Shown one piece after another: positions 16,695-25,260 of a stretch of DNA of 64,000 nucleotides (position 1 is its first letter; each line of letters opens with the position of its first letter). Position numbers and translations under genes: made by a program. The stretch comes from Streptomyces typhae. GTDB lineage: Bacteria; Actinomycetota; Actinomycetes; Streptomycetales; Streptomycetaceae. The stretch lies in NCBI RefSeq assembly GCF_009755605.1, contig NZ_WPNZ01000009.1, positions 1 through 64,000 on the forward strand. Direction: 5' to 3'. The notes under the pieces are model-generated. The model searched no databases. It had not been told where the DNA came from and saw only the letters and a program-made list of their open reading frames with translations.

Positions 16695-18284
16695 ATGGAC
16701 GATGTGGGAACGAAGACCGCGGCCGGGGAGGCGGGCGAGCGCGATCCGAAGCGCTGGCTGATTCTGATCGTGCTCTGCCTCAGCACGCTCGTCCTCGTGA
16801 TCGACAACATGGTCCTCACCGTGGCGGTGCCGCCGATCGCCGAGGACCTGAACGCGAGCGCGTCGGATCTCCAGTGGATCCTCGACTCCTACATGCTGGT
16901 GTTCGCCGGCCTGCTGCTCACCACCGGATCGCTCTCCGACCGGTTCGGCCGCCGCAAGGTGATGCTCATCGGGTTGCTGCTCTTCGGCGTGGCCTCCCTG
17001 ATCGCGACCATCGCGGAGAGTCCCGAGCAGCTCATCGGGGCCCGCATCCTGATGGGTGTCGGCGGCGCGCTGATCATGCCGAGCACCCTGTCGATCGTGA
17101 TCACCGTCTTCGACGACGAGGAGCGCCCCAAGGCCATCGCCGCCTGGTCCAGCGTGACCATGGTCGGCCTCGTCGGCGGGCCCCTGTTCGGCGGTGTGCT
17201 GCTCGACCACTTCTGGTGGGGCTCGATCTTCCTGATCAACGTGCCGATCGCCGCTGTCGCCTTCCTCGCCGCGATCGTCCTGATGAAGGAGTCCAAGGGA
17301 CCCTGGCGCAAGGCCGACCCGGTCGGCATGGTCCTGTCGATGGTCGGCATGGTCTCGCTGGTCTGGACGATCACCGAGTGGCCCAAGGAGGGCTTCGGCG
17401 ACCCGAAGGTCTATGTGGCCGCGATCCTGTCGGTGCTCTGCCTCGTGGGCTTCGGCATCTGGGAGACCCGCGTCGACGAGCCGATGGTGCCGCTCGCCCT
17501 GTTCCGCAACCGTGTCTTCACCGGCGCCAGCTTCTCCATCGTCCTGCTGACGTTCGCCAACGGCGGTCTGATGCTGGTCCTGAGCCAGTACCTCCAGTTC
17601 GTCCTGGAGTACACGCCGACGAAGACCGGCTGGGCCTTCGCGCCCCTCGCGCTCGCCTCGCTCGTCTTCAACGCCCTCAGCGCCGTGCTCGGCCCGAAGA
17701 TCGGCAACCGCTTCATGGCGGCGCTCGGCCTCGCGGTCATCGCCTCCGGCTTCTTCACCCTCACCACCCTGGAGCCCGGTGACGGCTTCGGCATCGTGAC
17801 CGTGGCCATGGTCCTCATGGGTGCCGGTGGCGGTCTGGCGATGCCGGCCGCGCAGGCGGCCATGATGGGCGCGGTCCCGCACGAGCACGCCGGTGTCGGC
17901 TCCGCCATGAACGACACGGTGCAGCAGGCGGGCGCCGCCCTCGGTGTCGCGGTCCTCGGCTCCATCCTGTCGAGCACCTACGGCAGCAAGATGCCCGACG
18001 ACGCCCCCGGCAAGTCCGACGAGTCCATCGTCGAGGCCTTCGCGGAGGCCGCCCGCACCGGCAACGAGGCCCTCGTCCGCACGGCCCGCGACGCCTTCAC
18101 CGAAGCGATGTCCTCGGCCTTCGTCGTCGGCGCGATCGGCGTCCTGGTCGCGGCGGCCCTGTCCCTGGTCCTGATGCGCACCCGCGGCGACGACGCGCAG
18201 CCCACGGCCGCGGTGCCGGGTGCGGCGCAGCCGGGCGACGGCGAGTCCGCCGAGAGTCCGGCGGACGTCAAGACCGGTCGCTGA
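16695..18284 (+). CDS. DHA2-family MFS drug exporter (EmrB/QacA type)
   Basis: A 529-aa protein with 14 predicted membrane segments. Motif A in loop 2-3 is GSLSDRFGRRKVML, motif C-like sequence follows (GLVGGPLFGGVL), and the TM1 segment LSTLVLVIDNMVLTVAVPPIAEDL carries the DHA2 motif D1 pattern. This is a proton-coupled multidrug exporter in the cytoplasmic membrane; its substrate is unknown. GGAGG (16684-16688) precedes ATG 16695. It is divergent from a TetR repressor and followed by a strong hairpin at 18417. Confidence 0.93.
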   Translation: MDDVGTKTAAGEAGERDPKRWLILIVLCLSTLVLVIDNMVLTVAVPPIAEDLNASASDLQWILDSYMLVFAGLLLTTGSLSDRFGRRKVMLIGLLLFGVASLIATIAESPEQLIGARILMGVGGALIMPSTLSIVITVFDDEERPKAIAAWSSVTMVGLVGGPLFGGVLLDHFWWGSIFLINVPIAAVAFLAAIVLMKESKGPWRKADPVGMVLSMVGMVSLVWTITEWPKEGFGDPKVYVAAILSVLCLVGFGIWETRVDEPMVPLALFRNRVFTGASFSIVLLTFANGGLMLVLSQYLQFVLEYTPTKTGWAFAPLALASLVFNALSAVLGPKIGNRFMAALGLAVIASGFFTLTTLEPGDGFGIVTVAMVLMGAGGGLAMPAAQAAMMGAVPHEHAGVGSAMNDTVQQAGAALGVAVLGSILSSTYGSKMPDDAPGKSDESIVEAFAEAARTGNEALVRTARDAFTEAMSSAFVVGAIGVLVAAALSLVLMRTRGDDAQPTAAVPGAAQPGDGESAESPADVKTGR

Positions 18285-18380
18285 CCGCGGGTACGGCGGT
18301 ACGCGACACCACGGCCGCTCGGTTTCCCCCCTACGGGGGCCCGGGCGGCCGTTGCCGTGTGTGGGGGGGGCGCCCCGTGA

Positions 18381-18495
18381 GGGGCGCGGGGAACTGCGCG
18401 CTCGGCGCGCGATGAGCCGCAGACGCGTCTGCTGAGTGGCCGTGCAGATGCGTCTGCGGTTTTTCTTGGGCTGGGCGCGCAGTTCCTCGCGCCCC
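18381..18495. repeat. Nested Streptomyces intergenic palindrome
   Basis: A 21-bp arm (18381-18401, containing GGGGCGCGGGGAACTGCGCG) pairs with 18475-18495 with one mismatch, enclosing the inner terminator hairpin. GCGCCCC-NNNN-GGGGCGC-type palindromes flank it at about 18370-18387, 18489-18506 and 18580-18595. The GGGGCGCGGGGAACTGCGCG motif recurs between genes in many Streptomyces genomes (known to me from general familiarity, not searched here). Confidence 0.8.
18417..18465 (+). terminator. Terminator after MFS exporter
   Basis: CCGCAGACGCGTCTGC (18417-18432) pairs with GCAGATGCGTCTGCGG (18444-18459) with one mismatch around an 11-nt loop, followed by a run of five T (18460-18464). This is a good intrinsic terminator for the exporter. 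Confidence 0.85.
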
Positions 18496-18516
18496 TGATG
18501 GGGCGCGCCCGCGGGG

Positions 18517-18580
18517 TCACCAGGTGGAGCGGGCGCTGACGCCGTCGTTTGTGGGGGGATCTGTTCCGGTGTCCACTCCG
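18517..18580 (-). pseudogene. Decayed duplicate of the SDR gene 3' end
   Basis: Bases 18517-18580 align with the last 65 bp of the neighbouring SDR gene (18606-18670), including the stop codon, with an 89-bp offset. Read on the minus strand it ends GVSARSTW-stop exactly like the SDR, but earlier codons have diverged and one base is missing. It is a remnant of a duplicated gene end, not an expressed gene. Confidence 0.85.
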
Positions 18581-18605
18581 CCCCTGACGGGGCGCCCCCC
18601 CCGGG

Positions 18606-19382
18606 TCACCAAGTGGAGCGGGCGCTCACCCCGCCGTCCACGAGGAGATCCGTCCCGGTGATCCACTCCGCCGCGTCGGACGCGAGGAACACACAGGCGG
18701 ACCCGATGTCATCGGGCCGCCCGAGGCGGGTCAGCGGTGCGGCCCGCGTCCACCGCTCCACGCCCTCGGGCCACGCCTCCGCGAGGCCGGGGTGCCCGAT
18801 GAGGCCGGGGGAGACGCTGTTGACCCGGACCCCGCGCGGCCCGTACTCCACGGCCGCGGCGCGCGCGTGCATGAGCAGGGCGGCCTTGGAGGCGCTGTAG
18901 TGGGCGTGCCCCGGCGCGGGCTGGTGTCCCTCGATGGACGCGATGTGGGTGACGCTGCCGCCTTGCTCCTGGCCGGACATCCGCTCGGCGGCGGCCTGGG
19001 TGCACCCGAACGCGCTGGTCACGTTGGCTTCCTGGAGCCGGCGCCAGTCGTCGGCCGTCATCCCGGACAGCTCCTGCACGGGCTGGATGCCCGCGTTGTT
19101 GACGAGGGCGTCAAGGCGCCCGCGCCAGGCGTACGCCTCCTCGACGAGCCGCCGGCACTCGCTCTCCCGCCCCAGGTCCGCGGCGACGACGAGGGCGGCG
19201 CCGCCGTCCTCGCCGATCCCGGCCGCGACCTCGTCGGCCCGCTCCGTGTTGCGGTGGCAGTGCACCACCACGGCGGCGCCCGCCCGCGCGAACCGCCGGG
19301 CGATGCCGCCGCCGATGAGCCCGCTGGCGCCGGTCACGAGTGCCACGCGCCCCTCCAGGGTGGGCAGGTGGGGATCAGTCAC
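18606..19382 (-). CDS. Short-chain dehydrogenase/reductase
   Basis: A 258-aa classical SDR. The cofactor motif is TGASGLIGGG (residues 17-26, TGxxxGxG), followed by NNAG and the catalytic YSASK with the preceding Ser in THIASIEG. The C-terminus (WITGTDLLVDGGVSARSTW) is typical of glucose-1-dehydrogenase/FabG-like members. It starts with GTG 19382, which overlaps the end of the cupin gene by eight bases, so the two are translated together. Substrate unknown. A fragment of its 3' end is duplicated just downstream. Confidence 0.9.
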   Translation of the reverse strand: MTDPHLPTLEGRVALVTGASGLIGGGIARRFARAGAAVVVHCHRNTERADEVAAGIGEDGGAALVVAADLGRESECRRLVEEAYAWRGRLDALVNNAGIQPVQELSGMTADDWRRLQEANVTSAFGCTQAAAERMSGQEQGGSVTHIASIEGHQPAPGHAHYSASKAALLMHARAAAVEYGPRGVRVNSVSPGLIGHPGLAEAWPEGVERWTRAAPLTRLGRPDDIGSACVFLASDAAEWITGTDLLVDGGVSARSTW

Positions 19383-19863
19383 GGCACAGCCTCCGGATCA
19401 GTTCGGCCTGCTGCGGATAGCGGGCGGCCAGCACGTCCGCGGCACCGCCCTCGTAGTCCGACTCCAGGAACCCCGGAGCCATCGTCGTACCGAACAGGGA
19501 CCACTCGCCGCCGTCCCGCACCCGTGCGCCCATCCACGTCCCCGCGCGCACGACCAACTGGAACTCCTCGCCGTCCCCGTCGCCCAGTATGCGCAGCTCG
19601 TCCGTACCGTCCGGGTAAAGAAGCAGCAGGTCCAGCGGGTCGCCCTGGTAGAAGTGCCACACCTCGTCCGTGGGCAGCCGGTGCAGCGCCGAGAAGTCGC
19701 CCGCCGCGGAGGTGAGCAGCATGACGATCGCCGTGCCCACGGGGTGCCCCGTGGCGTCCGGGGGCCCCGCCCAGGTCTGGCGGAAACGGCCCCCCTCGAA
19801 GGGCAGGGGCTCCAGGCCGTGACGGGCGATCAGCTGCTCGGCGGTGACAGGGCGCTTCGCCAT
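19375..19863 (-). CDS. Cupin (DUF985) family protein
   Basis: A 162-aa cupin_5 (DUF985) protein. Family landmarks include the LEPLPFEGGRFRQTW start, the HRLPTDEVWHFYQGDPLDLLLL segment (first cupin motif with metal-type His/Glu) and TTMAPGFLESDYE. The biochemical activity of the family is not established; some members resemble sugar epimerase folds. ATG 19863 begins the conserved region. It overlaps the SDR gene by eight bases and is the first gene of that pair. Confidence 0.85.
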   Translation of the reverse strand: MAKRPVTAEQLIARHGLEPLPFEGGRFRQTWAGPPDATGHPVGTAIVMLLTSAAGDFSALHRLPTDEVWHFYQGDPLDLLLLYPDGTDELRILGDGDGEEFQLVVRAGTWMGARVRDGGEWSLFGTTMAPGFLESDYEGGAADVLAARYPQQAELIRRLCRD

Positions 19864-19999
19864 GCGCTGTCCACGTCCTCTCCGTCGTCGCGGTCGAACC
19901 GGTACCCGTACCCGTGCTCCGGCAGCACGGTAGCCCCAGGCGTGGCGGCGAGGAATATCGCTGTCCCGGCCACCCACCCGGCACCTAATCTCAACGATC

Positions 20000-20419
20000 A
20001 TGAACCGTCGCAAGCGGAAGAAACTCGACGCGCGTCTTTTCGGCGTGATCTGGTGGGGCGGCACCACCCGTGTGCGGGCACTGCTGCGCGCGGGCGCCGA
20101 CCCGTCCCGGCCGGACCGCGAGGGCGTCACGCCGCTGTACGAGGCGTCCGTGAACGGACGGGCGGAGGTGGCGCGCCTGCTGCTCGCGGCCGGGGCCGCC
20201 CCCGACACCGAGAGCAGGGGGCTCGGCGCCGAAGGCACCCCGCTGTGCGCGGCCGCCTGCTGGGGCCACACCGAGACGGTGCGCGTCCTCCTCGAACACG
20301 GCGCCGACCCGAACCTCCGCGAGGAGGACGGCACCGGCTCGACCCCGTTGCACTGGGCGAACCAGGGGCCGCACCCCGAGACGGCCGCGCTCCTCGTCGC
20401 GGCGGGCGCCACGGCCTGA
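20000..20419 (+). CDS. Ankyrin repeat protein
   Basis: A 139-aa protein made almost entirely of ankyrin repeats: after a basic N-terminus (MNRRKRKK) there are about three units, recognisable from TPLYEASVNGRAEVARLLLAAGA, TPLCAAACWGHTETVRVLLEHGADPN and TPLHWANQGPHPETAALLVAAGA. It has no signal peptide or membrane segment and is presumably a cytoplasmic protein-binding module. The partner is unknown. It is divergent from the cupin/SDR pair. Confidence 0.85.
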   Translation: MNRRKRKKLDARLFGVIWWGGTTRVRALLRAGADPSRPDREGVTPLYEASVNGRAEVARLLLAAGAAPDTESRGLGAEGTPLCAAACWGHTETVRVLLEHGADPNLREEDGTGSTPLHWANQGPHPETAALLVAAGATA

Positions 20420-20538
20420 CCGGAGCCCTGCGCCGAAGCCGACGCCGACGCCGAAGCCGGAGCCGTACGGTGGACAGCGGTCGACGATCCGTGCCAAGTG
20501 CATTGCCCCACGGTGCGCAGCGGCGTCACGATGCCGTC

Positions 20539-21410
20539 ATGCGCTTCTCGATCAACATTCCGAACTTCGGGGACTTCGCGGACGCCAGGACCATCGCCCG
20601 GGTCGCGGCGCGGCCGAACTCGCGGGCTGGGACGGCCTGTTCGTCTGGGATCACGTGGTGCACGACAAGCGGGCCCAGCGCGGCAAGCCGTTCGGCGGCC
20701 CGTGGATGCTCCTCACGGCGGCGGCGCTCGCGACCGAGCGGATCAAGCTGGGCACCCTCGTCACACCGGTGGCCCGGCGGCGCCCGCACCAGCTGGCGCG
20801 GCAGGTGGCCACCCTCGACGAGGTGAGCGCGGGCCGGGTGGTCTTCGGCGCGGGACTCGGCGGGCCCATCGAGGACGAGTACGCGAGCTTCGGCGAGCCC
20901 ACCGAGCCCAAGGTCCTCGCCGAACGCCTCGACGAGGGCCTCGGCCTCCTGGACCGCTACTGGTCGGGCGAGCCGGTGACGCACCGCGGCACGCACTTCC
21001 ACGTCGACGACGTGCAACTCCTGCCCGCCACCGCGCAGCGGCCCCGGCCGCCGGTGTGGATCGCGGGCTTCTGGCCCAACCGCCCGCCGATGCGCCGCGC
21101 GGCCCGCTGGGACGGCGCCGTCCCGCTGTTCAAGTCGGCCGAGCACGGCGAGATCCCGCCCCTGGAGGAGTTCCGCGAACTCGTCGCGTACGTGCGCGCG
21201 CACCGCGAGGACGGCGGGTCGGGCGCCCCCTTCGACTTCGTCGTCGGCGGTGCGAGCCCGACCGATCCCGCAAGGGCCCGGGACCTGATCGGCCCCTTGC
21301 GTGACGCGGGCGCCACCTGGTGGGACGAACGCCAACTCCAGACGGCGACGTCCCTCGACCGCCTCGACCCGGTCCTGCGCCGCATCGAACAGGGCCCGCC
21401 CCGGCTCTGA
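20539..21410 (+). pseudogene. LLM-class flavin-dependent oxidoreductase, frameshifted
   Basis: The N-terminus in one frame (MRFSINIPNFGDFADARTIA from ATG 20539) and the rest in another frame (from about 20618, AELAGWDGLFVWDHVV to the stop at 21410) together make one luciferase-like F420/FMN oxidoreductase of about 290 aa. The frame changes near 20611-20616, where one base (a G in CGGCC) appears to be missing. Family landmarks include ATERIKLGTLVTPVARRRP and LDRYWSGEPVTHRGTHF. Either the gene is inactive or this is a sequence error; restart at ATG 20655 would lack the first beta strand and flavin-contacting residues. Confidence 0.8.
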
Positions 21411-21414
21411 CGCC

Positions 21415-21517
21415 ACCGGGTGACGTGCGCCGCTACGCGACCGGGTGGCGTGCGCCGGTACGCGACCGGGTGGCGTGCGCCGCTACGCGACCGGGTGACG
21501 CGCGCCGCTACGCGACC
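21415..21517. repeat. Four 25-bp tandem repeats spanning a stop codon
   Basis: Units of 25 bp (ACCGGGTGGCGTGCGCCGCT core) start at 21415, 21440, 21465 and 21490. The last unit includes the stop codon (21508-21510) and final codons of the minus-strand membrane gene, and GGTCGCGTAG recurs in each unit on that strand. Confidence 0.9.
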
Positions 21518-21858
21518 ACCCCGACGGCCAGCGCCGCCCCGGCGAGCAGCGCCACCCCCGCCAGGCACCACGCGAACGTCCGCCGCCGGAGCGCCCGGTA
21601 GGCCTCCTCGTACTCGGCGCGCAGCTCGCGCGCCCGGTGCGCGGTGCGGCCCCAGGCGCGGCGGGCGAGCACCAGGTGCTCCTCGGTGTACTGCCGCTCC
21701 ACCTCCGCGCGCTGGCTCTCGGTGAGCCAGGGCAGGCGGCGGGCGAAACGCTCGGCGGCCGCGCGGCCCTCGGATCGCGCGGCCTCGATCAGGAGCAGTC
21801 CCTCAAGGTCCCTGACCAGGGCCCGCGCATCGGCTCCGCGTTCGTCCATGGCGGTCAT
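21508..21858 (-). CDS. Small coiled-coil/membrane protein coupled to ctaD
   Basis: A 116-aa protein: a charged, helical N-terminal two-thirds (RLPWLTESQRAEVERQYTEE, RELRAEYEEAYRALRRR) and one C-terminal membrane anchor (TFAWCLAGVALLAGAALAVGVV). Its ATG (21858) overlaps the ctaD stop by four bases, implying coupled translation and a role with the oxidase subunit, for example in assembly. No named family is recognised. An alternative start is ATG 21849. Confidence 0.8.
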   Translation of the reverse strand: MTAMDERGADARALVRDLEGLLLIEAARSEGRAAAERFARRLPWLTESQRAEVERQYTEEHLVLARRAWGRTAHRARELRAEYEEAYRALRRRTFAWCLAGVALLAGAALAVGVVA

Positions 21859-23489
21859 GCGGACACCTCCGCGGGCCGGGGCCCCGGCTCGACGGGGAGG
21901 TCGCCGGCCTCGACCTCCGGGTGGTGCAGGTCGAAGGCGGGCGACTCGCTGCGGATGCGGGGCAGGGAGACGAAGTTGTGCCGGGGCGGCGGGCAGGTCG
22001 TGGCCCACTCCAGGGAGCGGCCGTGGCCCCACGGGTCGTCGACCTCGACCTTCTCGCCGTACTTGGCGGTCTTCCAGATGTTGTGGAAGAACGGCAGCAG
22101 CGACATGCCGAGCAGGAAGGAGAAGATCGTCGAGACGGTGTTCAGGGCGGTGAAGCCCTCCACCGCGAGATAGTCCGGGACGCGGCGCTGCATGCCCGCC
22201 GTACCGAGCCAGTGCTGGACGAGGAAGGTGCCGTGGAAGCCCACGAACAGCGTCCAGAAGGTGATCTTCCCGAGGCGTTCGTCGAGCATCTTGCCGGTGA
22301 ACTTCGGCCACCAGAAGTGGAAGCCCGCGAACATCGCGAACACGACCGTGCCGAAGATGACGTAGTGGAAGTGCGCGACCACGAAGTACGAGTCCGACGC
22401 GTGGAAGTCCATCGCCGGTGAGGCGAGGATGACGCCGGTCAGACCGCCGAAGACGAATGTGACGAGGAAGCCGGTCGCCCACAGCATCGGCGTCTCGAAG
22501 GACAGCGAGCCCCGCCACATCGTTCCGATCCAGTTGAAGAACTTCACGCCCGTCGGCACGGCGATGAGGAACGTCATGAAGGAGAAGAAGGGCAGCAGCA
22601 CCCCGCCCGTCACATACATGTGGTGCGCCCACACCGTCACCGACAGACCGGCGATCGCGATGGTCGCGCCGATCAGGCCCATGTAGCCGAACATCGGCTT
22701 CCGCGAGAAGACCGGGACGACCTCCGAGATGATGCCGAAGAACGGCAGCGCGATGATGTACACCTCGGGGTGGCCGAAGAACCAGAACAGGTGCTGCCAC
22801 AGCAGCGCCCCGCCGTTCGCCGCGTCGAAGATCTGCGCCCCGAACTGGCGGTCCGCCTCCAGGGCGAACAGCGCGGCGGCGAGCACCGGGAACGCGAGCA
22901 GCGCGAGCACGGCCGTCAGCAGCACGTTCCACACGAAGATCGGCATGCGGAACATCGTCATGCCGGGCGCGCGCATGCAGATGATGGTGGTGATGAAGTT
23001 GACCGAGCCGAGGATCGTGCCGAAGCCGGAGAACGCGAGCCCCATGATCCACATGTCGCTGCCGACGCCCGGCGAGTTCACCGCCCCGGACAGCGGGACG
23101 TACGCGGTCCAGCCGAAGTCGGCCGCCCCCTGCGGGGTCATGAAGCCGCCCACCGCGATCAGCGAGCCGAACAGGTACAGCCAGTAGGCGAACATGTTCA
23201 GACGTGGGAAGGCCACGTCGGGGGCGCCGATCTGGAGCGGCATGATCCAGTTCGCGAAGCCCGCGAACAGCGGCGTCGCGAACATCAGCAGCATGATCGT
23301 GCCGTGCATCGTGAACGCCTGGTTGAACTGCTCGTTCGACATGATCTGCGTACCCGGCCGGGCCAGCTCGGCGCGCATGAAGAGCGCCATCACGCCGCCG
23401 ACGCAGAAGAACGCGAACGACGTGACCAGATACAGCGTGCCGATTCTCTTGTGGTCCGTCGTCGTCAGCCACTTCACGATTTCCCTCAT
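21855..23489 (-). CDS. ctaD: Cytochrome c oxidase subunit I (second-copy type)
   Basis: A 544-aa heme-copper oxidase subunit I with 12 membrane segments. Ligand motifs are present: FTMHGTIML (heme a), WFFGHPEVYI (CuB His and cross-linked Tyr), WAHHMYVTG (CuB pair) and VVAHFHYVIFG (heme ligands). It is shorter at the N-terminus than the main aa3 enzyme and no other cta gene lies nearby, so I read it as the accessory paralogue that needs subunits from elsewhere. ATG 23489 (MREIVKWLTTTDHKR) is the natural start; the frame opens further upstream but through the mirrored leader. It is divergent from an ECF sigma gene with an identical leader. Confidence 0.95.
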   Translation of the reverse strand: MREIVKWLTTTDHKRIGTLYLVTSFAFFCVGGVMALFMRAELARPGTQIMSNEQFNQAFTMHGTIMLLMFATPLFAGFANWIMPLQIGAPDVAFPRLNMFAYWLYLFGSLIAVGGFMTPQGAADFGWTAYVPLSGAVNSPGVGSDMWIMGLAFSGFGTILGSVNFITTIICMRAPGMTMFRMPIFVWNVLLTAVLALLAFPVLAAALFALEADRQFGAQIFDAANGGALLWQHLFWFFGHPEVYIIALPFFGIISEVVPVFSRKPMFGYMGLIGATIAIAGLSVTVWAHHMYVTGGVLLPFFSFMTFLIAVPTGVKFFNWIGTMWRGSLSFETPMLWATGFLVTFVFGGLTGVILASPAMDFHASDSYFVVAHFHYVIFGTVVFAMFAGFHFWWPKFTGKMLDERLGKITFWTLFVGFHGTFLVQHWLGTAGMQRRVPDYLAVEGFTALNTVSTIFSFLLGMSLLPFFHNIWKTAKYGEKVEVDDPWGHGRSLEWATTCPPPRHNFVSLPRIRSESPAFDLHHPEVEAGDLPVEPGPRPAEVSA

Positions 23490-23620
23490 GGACCGTAGGT
23501 GTCCGGCAGCCGCTCGGACATCACCGCGCACACCCGTCGTCCCCCGCCGAACCCCGCCGCGAAAGTCACAGCGATCAGGTGTGACGATCGAGGGCATGCC
23601 GGACACCTACGGTCCATGAG
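23485..23620. promoter_or_regulatory. 24-bp perfect inverted repeat forming both leaders of ctaD and the ECF gene
   Basis: Bases 23485-23508 and 23597-23620 are exact reverse complements. Each arm ends in the start codon (ATGAG), so ctaD and the sigma gene are preceded by the same 19 nt (containing GCCGGACACCTACGGTCC). The 88-bp spacer holds a further inverted repeat GTCACA (23565-23570)/TGTGAC (23580-23585). This suggests common control of both genes. No standard GGAGG site is present before either start. Confidence 0.85.
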
Positions 23621-24260
23621 CACGGACGATTCCTTCGCGGCCGCCTACCGCGAGCACTACTGGGCGGTGAGCCGGTTCGTCGCGCGGCGGCTCGACGCGG
23701 GGGAGGCGCACGAGGTCGAGGAGGTCGTGGCGGACGTCTTCTCCATAGCCTGGCGGCGCCGCGCGGAACTCCCCGAGGCGCCGCTGCCCTGGCTGTACGC
23801 CGTGGCCCGCAACTGCCTGGCCAACACGGTGCGCGGACTCGGCCGCAGGCGGCGGCTGCTGCACCGGCTCGGCCACCACGAGACCGTGGGCGGCCGCCAG
23901 ATCGCGCCGAGCCCGGACACCGAGAGCCCCGGCTCCTGGGTGCACGAGGCACTGGCCCGGCTCTCGCCCGCCGACCAGGAGGCCCTGCGCCTGACCACCT
24001 GGGAGGAACTCGGCGTCGAGGAGCTCGCGGTGGCCCTGGAGTGCAGCGCCGGTGCCGCCGCGATGCGGTTGCACCGGGCCCGGCGCAGGCTCCGTACGGA
24101 GATCGACCGGATGCGGATGAACGTACGAGCGGGGCAGGCAGGCCGGGCGGAACAGGCACACCGGGCAGGCCGGGCAGGCCAGGCGGAACAGGCACGCCGG
24201 GCAGGCCAGGCAGAACGAGCAGAACAAGCGGGACGAGCGGGAGCTGACAGCCGTGACTGA
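23616..24260 (+). CDS. ECF-type RNA polymerase sigma factor
   Basis: A 214-aa sigma-70 family protein. Region 2 (FAAAYREHYWAVSRFVARRL through VVADVFSIAWRR and LPWLYAVARNCLAN) and region 4 (LARLSPADQEALRLTTWEELGVEELAVALECSAGAAAMRLHRARRRL) are both present. The last about 45 residues are a low-complexity RAGQAGRAEQA-type tail made of short DNA repeats (about 24125-24245). ATG 23616 follows the mirrored leader. Its end overlaps the next gene by eight bases. A paired sigma/anti-sigma arrangement is likely. Confidence 0.9.
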   Translation: MSTDDSFAAAYREHYWAVSRFVARRLDAGEAHEVEEVVADVFSIAWRRRAELPEAPLPWLYAVARNCLANTVRGLGRRRRLLHRLGHHETVGGRQIAPSPDTESPGSWVHEALARLSPADQEALRLTTWEELGVEELAVALECSAGAAAMRLHRARRRLRTEIDRMRMNVRAGQAGRAEQAHRAGRAGQAEQARRAGQAERAEQAGRAGADSRD

Positions 24261-25260
24261 CCACCACCTGGGCCACGACGACGGCCGCGACCTGGAGCTT
24301 GGCCACGACCTGGAGCTCGGCCGCGACCTGGACCTGCTGCGCGCCGCCAACCCGGTGTCCGCGACCGCCGGGCCCTGGCGTGACCGGCCCCTGGACGCCG
24401 TCGCCGAGCGGGGCCTGAACCAGCTCCTGCACACCACCCGTGTCCGCCGCGTCCGCCGTGCCCGGCGCCGCGTCGTGCTCTGGGCGGAGGCCGCCGCCGT
24501 CGCCCTCGCCGCCGTGCTCGCCCTGACCGTGCCCGACCTCGGAGCCGCCACCGCGACCGCCGCGCCGAGCGCCCTGCACCCGCGCGCCGGCTCCGCCGCG
24601 ATGCCCCTTGAGCGGATCGCCGACCGCGCCGAGGCGCTCGCCCGCGACGGCGGACCGCGGCTGCGCAAGGGCGCCCACGTACAGAGCTGGAGCCTCGCCA
24701 TGGACTCCGGACCGGACGCCGAGCGGCCCGTCACCCTGCCCGAGGAGCGCGAGGTCCGCTGGCGGCCCGACGGCAGCCGCACCGAGCGCGTCGAGTCCGA
24801 CGGCAAGCTCCTGAGCGACCGCCTCTACCCGCCGAGCCGGTCCGACGCGCCGCCCTGGGCCCGCCCCCCGGGCACCCCCGCCGCCCTGCGCGCCTACCTC
24901 ACCGAGGTCGACCAGCCGGGCTTCCCGCGCCGCACCGGACCCGTCAGCATCCGGCAGCTCCTCGACACGCTGCCGCAGCTCCTGGACAACTGGACGCTCG
25001 GCGCCCGCGAGAGCGCCGCGCTCGCCCGGGTCCTCGCGGACACCGGCGGCCTGCGCGCCGAGGGCACCGTCACCGACCGCCTCGGCCGCACCGGCCAGGC
25101 GTACGTGTACGACACCCCGGACGAGCACCTGCGGTACATGGTGATCCTCGACCCGGACAGCGGCGAGGTGCTCGGCCTGGAGGTCCTCTTCACCGAGGAC
25201 CAGCCGGACTTCGCCGTCCGCGCCGGGGACGTGATGTCGTACGACGCCTGGCGCCGCTAG
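24253..25260 (+). CDS. CU044_5270-family membrane protein, probable anti-sigma partner
   Basis: A 335-aa protein with a cytoplasmic N-terminus (about 75 residues, starting MTDHHLGHDD with GxDLELG-like repeats), one membrane helix (VVLWAEAAAVALAAVLALTVPDL) and a large extracytoplasmic domain. The layout and position match CU044_5270-type proteins, which are regularly encoded next to ECF sigma factors; the anti-sigma role is inferred. GTG 24253 overlaps the sigma gene by eight bases. Its stop lies in a 17-bp tandem repeat. Confidence 0.8.
   Translation: MTDHHLGHDDGRDLELGHDLELGRDLDLLRAANPVSATAGPWRDRPLDAVAERGLNQLLHTTRVRRVRRARRRVVLWAEAAAVALAAVLALTVPDLGAATATAAPSALHPRAGSAAMPLERIADRAEALARDGGPRLRKGAHVQSWSLAMDSGPDAERPVTLPEEREVRWRPDGSRTERVESDGKLLSDRLYPPSRSDAPPWARPPGTPAALRAYLTEVDQPGFPRRTGPVSIRQLLDTLPQLLDNWTLGARESAALARVLADTGGLRAEGTVTDRLGRTGQAYVYDTPDEHLRYMVILDPDSGEVLGLEVLFTEDQPDFAVRAGDVMSYDAWRR

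Noticed and set aside
23565..23585. CRP-type site in the ctaD/ECF gap
   Set aside because: The palindrome GTCACA-N9-TGTGAC has the opposite arm orientation from the CRP consensus (TGTGA-TCACA), so I do not call it one.
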